Part shown: piece by piece, positions 5,600 to 5,881 of the stretch
Layout of the letters: the number at the start of each line of letters is the position of its first letter
How positions within the stretch are numbered: position 1 is the stretch's first letter
Assembly (NCBI GenBank): GCA_019419895.1
Contig: JAHZIE010000082.1
Span: forward strand, 4,186 to 10,066
Length of the DNA stretch: 5,881 bases
From: Clostridiales bacterium
Lineage (GTDB): Bacteria > Bacillota > Clostridia > Oscillospirales > Acutalibacteraceae
Direction of reading: 5' to 3'
Notes under the pieces: model-generated
Databases searched by the model: none
Told to the model about the DNA's origin: nothing
What the model saw: the letters and a program-made list of their open reading frames with translations, nothing else
Program-made: the position numbers and the translations under genes

Positions 5600-5881
5600 C
5601 GGCTCTTTTGGGTTCCGAACAGGAAAAAGAAGCTCCCTTTTCCCGGAACGCTCCAAAATGGAGGTTATTCTTAAAAATCAGCGACAGCCTGTATGTGTTC
5701 AGCAAGCAAAAGAACGGACGGACAATTTACAGTCCTCTTGCAATCCACAGTTTTCAGTTTCTACGTCCAAAGAAGCTCACCGACGCCGAAAAGTTCAATA
5801 TCCAATATCCCAATCCGACAATGCTTACGACAACGGCGGACAAGCTGCGGTATTACCGATACAAAAAATCCCTGCTCCAGC
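5572..5881 (+). CDS. N-terminal part of a probable XRE-type helix-turn-helix regulator (runs off the window)
   Basis: This frame has no stop from 5551 to the window end. From its first ATG (5572) it gives 103 residues with a basic, globular composition. Residues 29-79 look like a small beta-rich leader (KWRLFLKISDSLYVF, then TIYSPLAIHSF). The last stretch, PNPTMLTTTADKLRYYRYKK, ends in SLLQ. It resembles the first helix and the turn into helix 2 of XRE regulators common in Clostridia, in which a family-like sequence would continue with Val-Ala-Asp-Tyr. That match is from memory and is incomplete, because the motif is cut by the edge. The ATG lies inside sigK sequence (codons 107-108 of sigK in another frame) and has no good ribosome binding site. 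The start may therefore be wrong, or the gene may have lost its natural 5' end at the junction. A rival frame from ATG 5658 is also open, but its product is Gln/Ser-rich and resembles nothing. Confidence 0.5.
   Translation, partial: MYRKTNPLITALLGSEQEKEAPFSRNAPKWRLFLKISDSLYVFSKQKNGRTIYSPLAIHSFQFLRPKKLTDAEKFNIQYPNPTMLTTTADKLRYYRYKKSLLQ
5583..5881. mobile_element. Left end of a putative skin-like element inserted in sigK
   Basis: Similarity to sigK ends at about 5581-5584, and unrelated sequence with its own open frame follows. Known skin elements of B. subtilis and C. difficile split sigK at about this codon and are removed in the mother cell by a large serine recombinase they encode. Here the recombinase, the other attachment site and the sigK 3' part would lie to the right of the window and are not seen. 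The element is therefore inferred from the position of the break alone. A deletion, a degenerate prophage or an assembly join would look the same within this window. Confidence 0.55.

Noticed and set aside
5570..5600. A simple frameshift in sigK.
   Set aside because: None of the three frames after the break continues with the Asn-Glu-Ile-Leu segment or any later SigK region.
5658..5881. Alternative plus-strand open frame from ATG 5658 to the window end.
   Set aside because: The product is Gln/Ser-rich and low in hydrophobic residues, and it has no good ribosome binding site. The overlapping frame from 5572 has a protein-like pattern and a partial helix-turn-helix.

Overview
This window looks like chromosome from an endospore-forming Clostridia species, probably of the Lachnospiraceae type. 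The evidence is a sigma-K-type sporulation sigma factor, the pth-mfd gene pair, strong GGAGG-type ribosome binding sites and a moderate base composition. The species assignment is an inference; the gene families are read from their motifs.

The layout is two divergent units. On the minus strand, reading from about 5118 down to 1, there are five genes: a small two-helix membrane protein of DUF3592 type; an HI0933/BaiN-type flavoprotein; a COG2509-type FAD-dependent dehydrogenase, which starts on TTG 6 bases after the preceding stop; peptidyl-tRNA hydrolase (pth); and the N-terminal part of the transcription-repair coupling factor (mfd), which runs off the left edge. All five point the same way with gaps of 6 to 79 bases. 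One promoter is visible upstream of the small membrane protein, and a weaker candidate lies directly upstream of mfd. Pth and Mfd are housekeeping proteins for translation and DNA repair. The substrates of the two flavoproteins cannot be told from sequence.

On the plus strand, from 5252, lies the 5' part of sigK. It encodes a hydrophobic pro-sequence followed by sigma regions 2.1 and 2.2, and the SigK-like sequence stops abruptly after the Ala-Ala-Arg-Cys-Ile-Glu motif, at about 5581-5584. This is the place where, as I recall it, the skin elements of Bacillus subtilis and Clostridioides difficile split sigK. After the break, 5 foreign codons lead to a stop. A different reading frame then stays open to the right edge and ends in what looks like the start of an XRE-type helix-turn-helix.

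The best reading is that sigK is interrupted here by a skin-like element, and the right edge shows only about the first 300 bases of it. No recombinase and no 3' half of sigK is inside the window, so a degenerate insertion or a rearrangement remains possible. If the element is excised in the mother cell, sigK would be rebuilt only during sporulation. The pro-sequence would add a second level of control by membrane-linked proteolysis.
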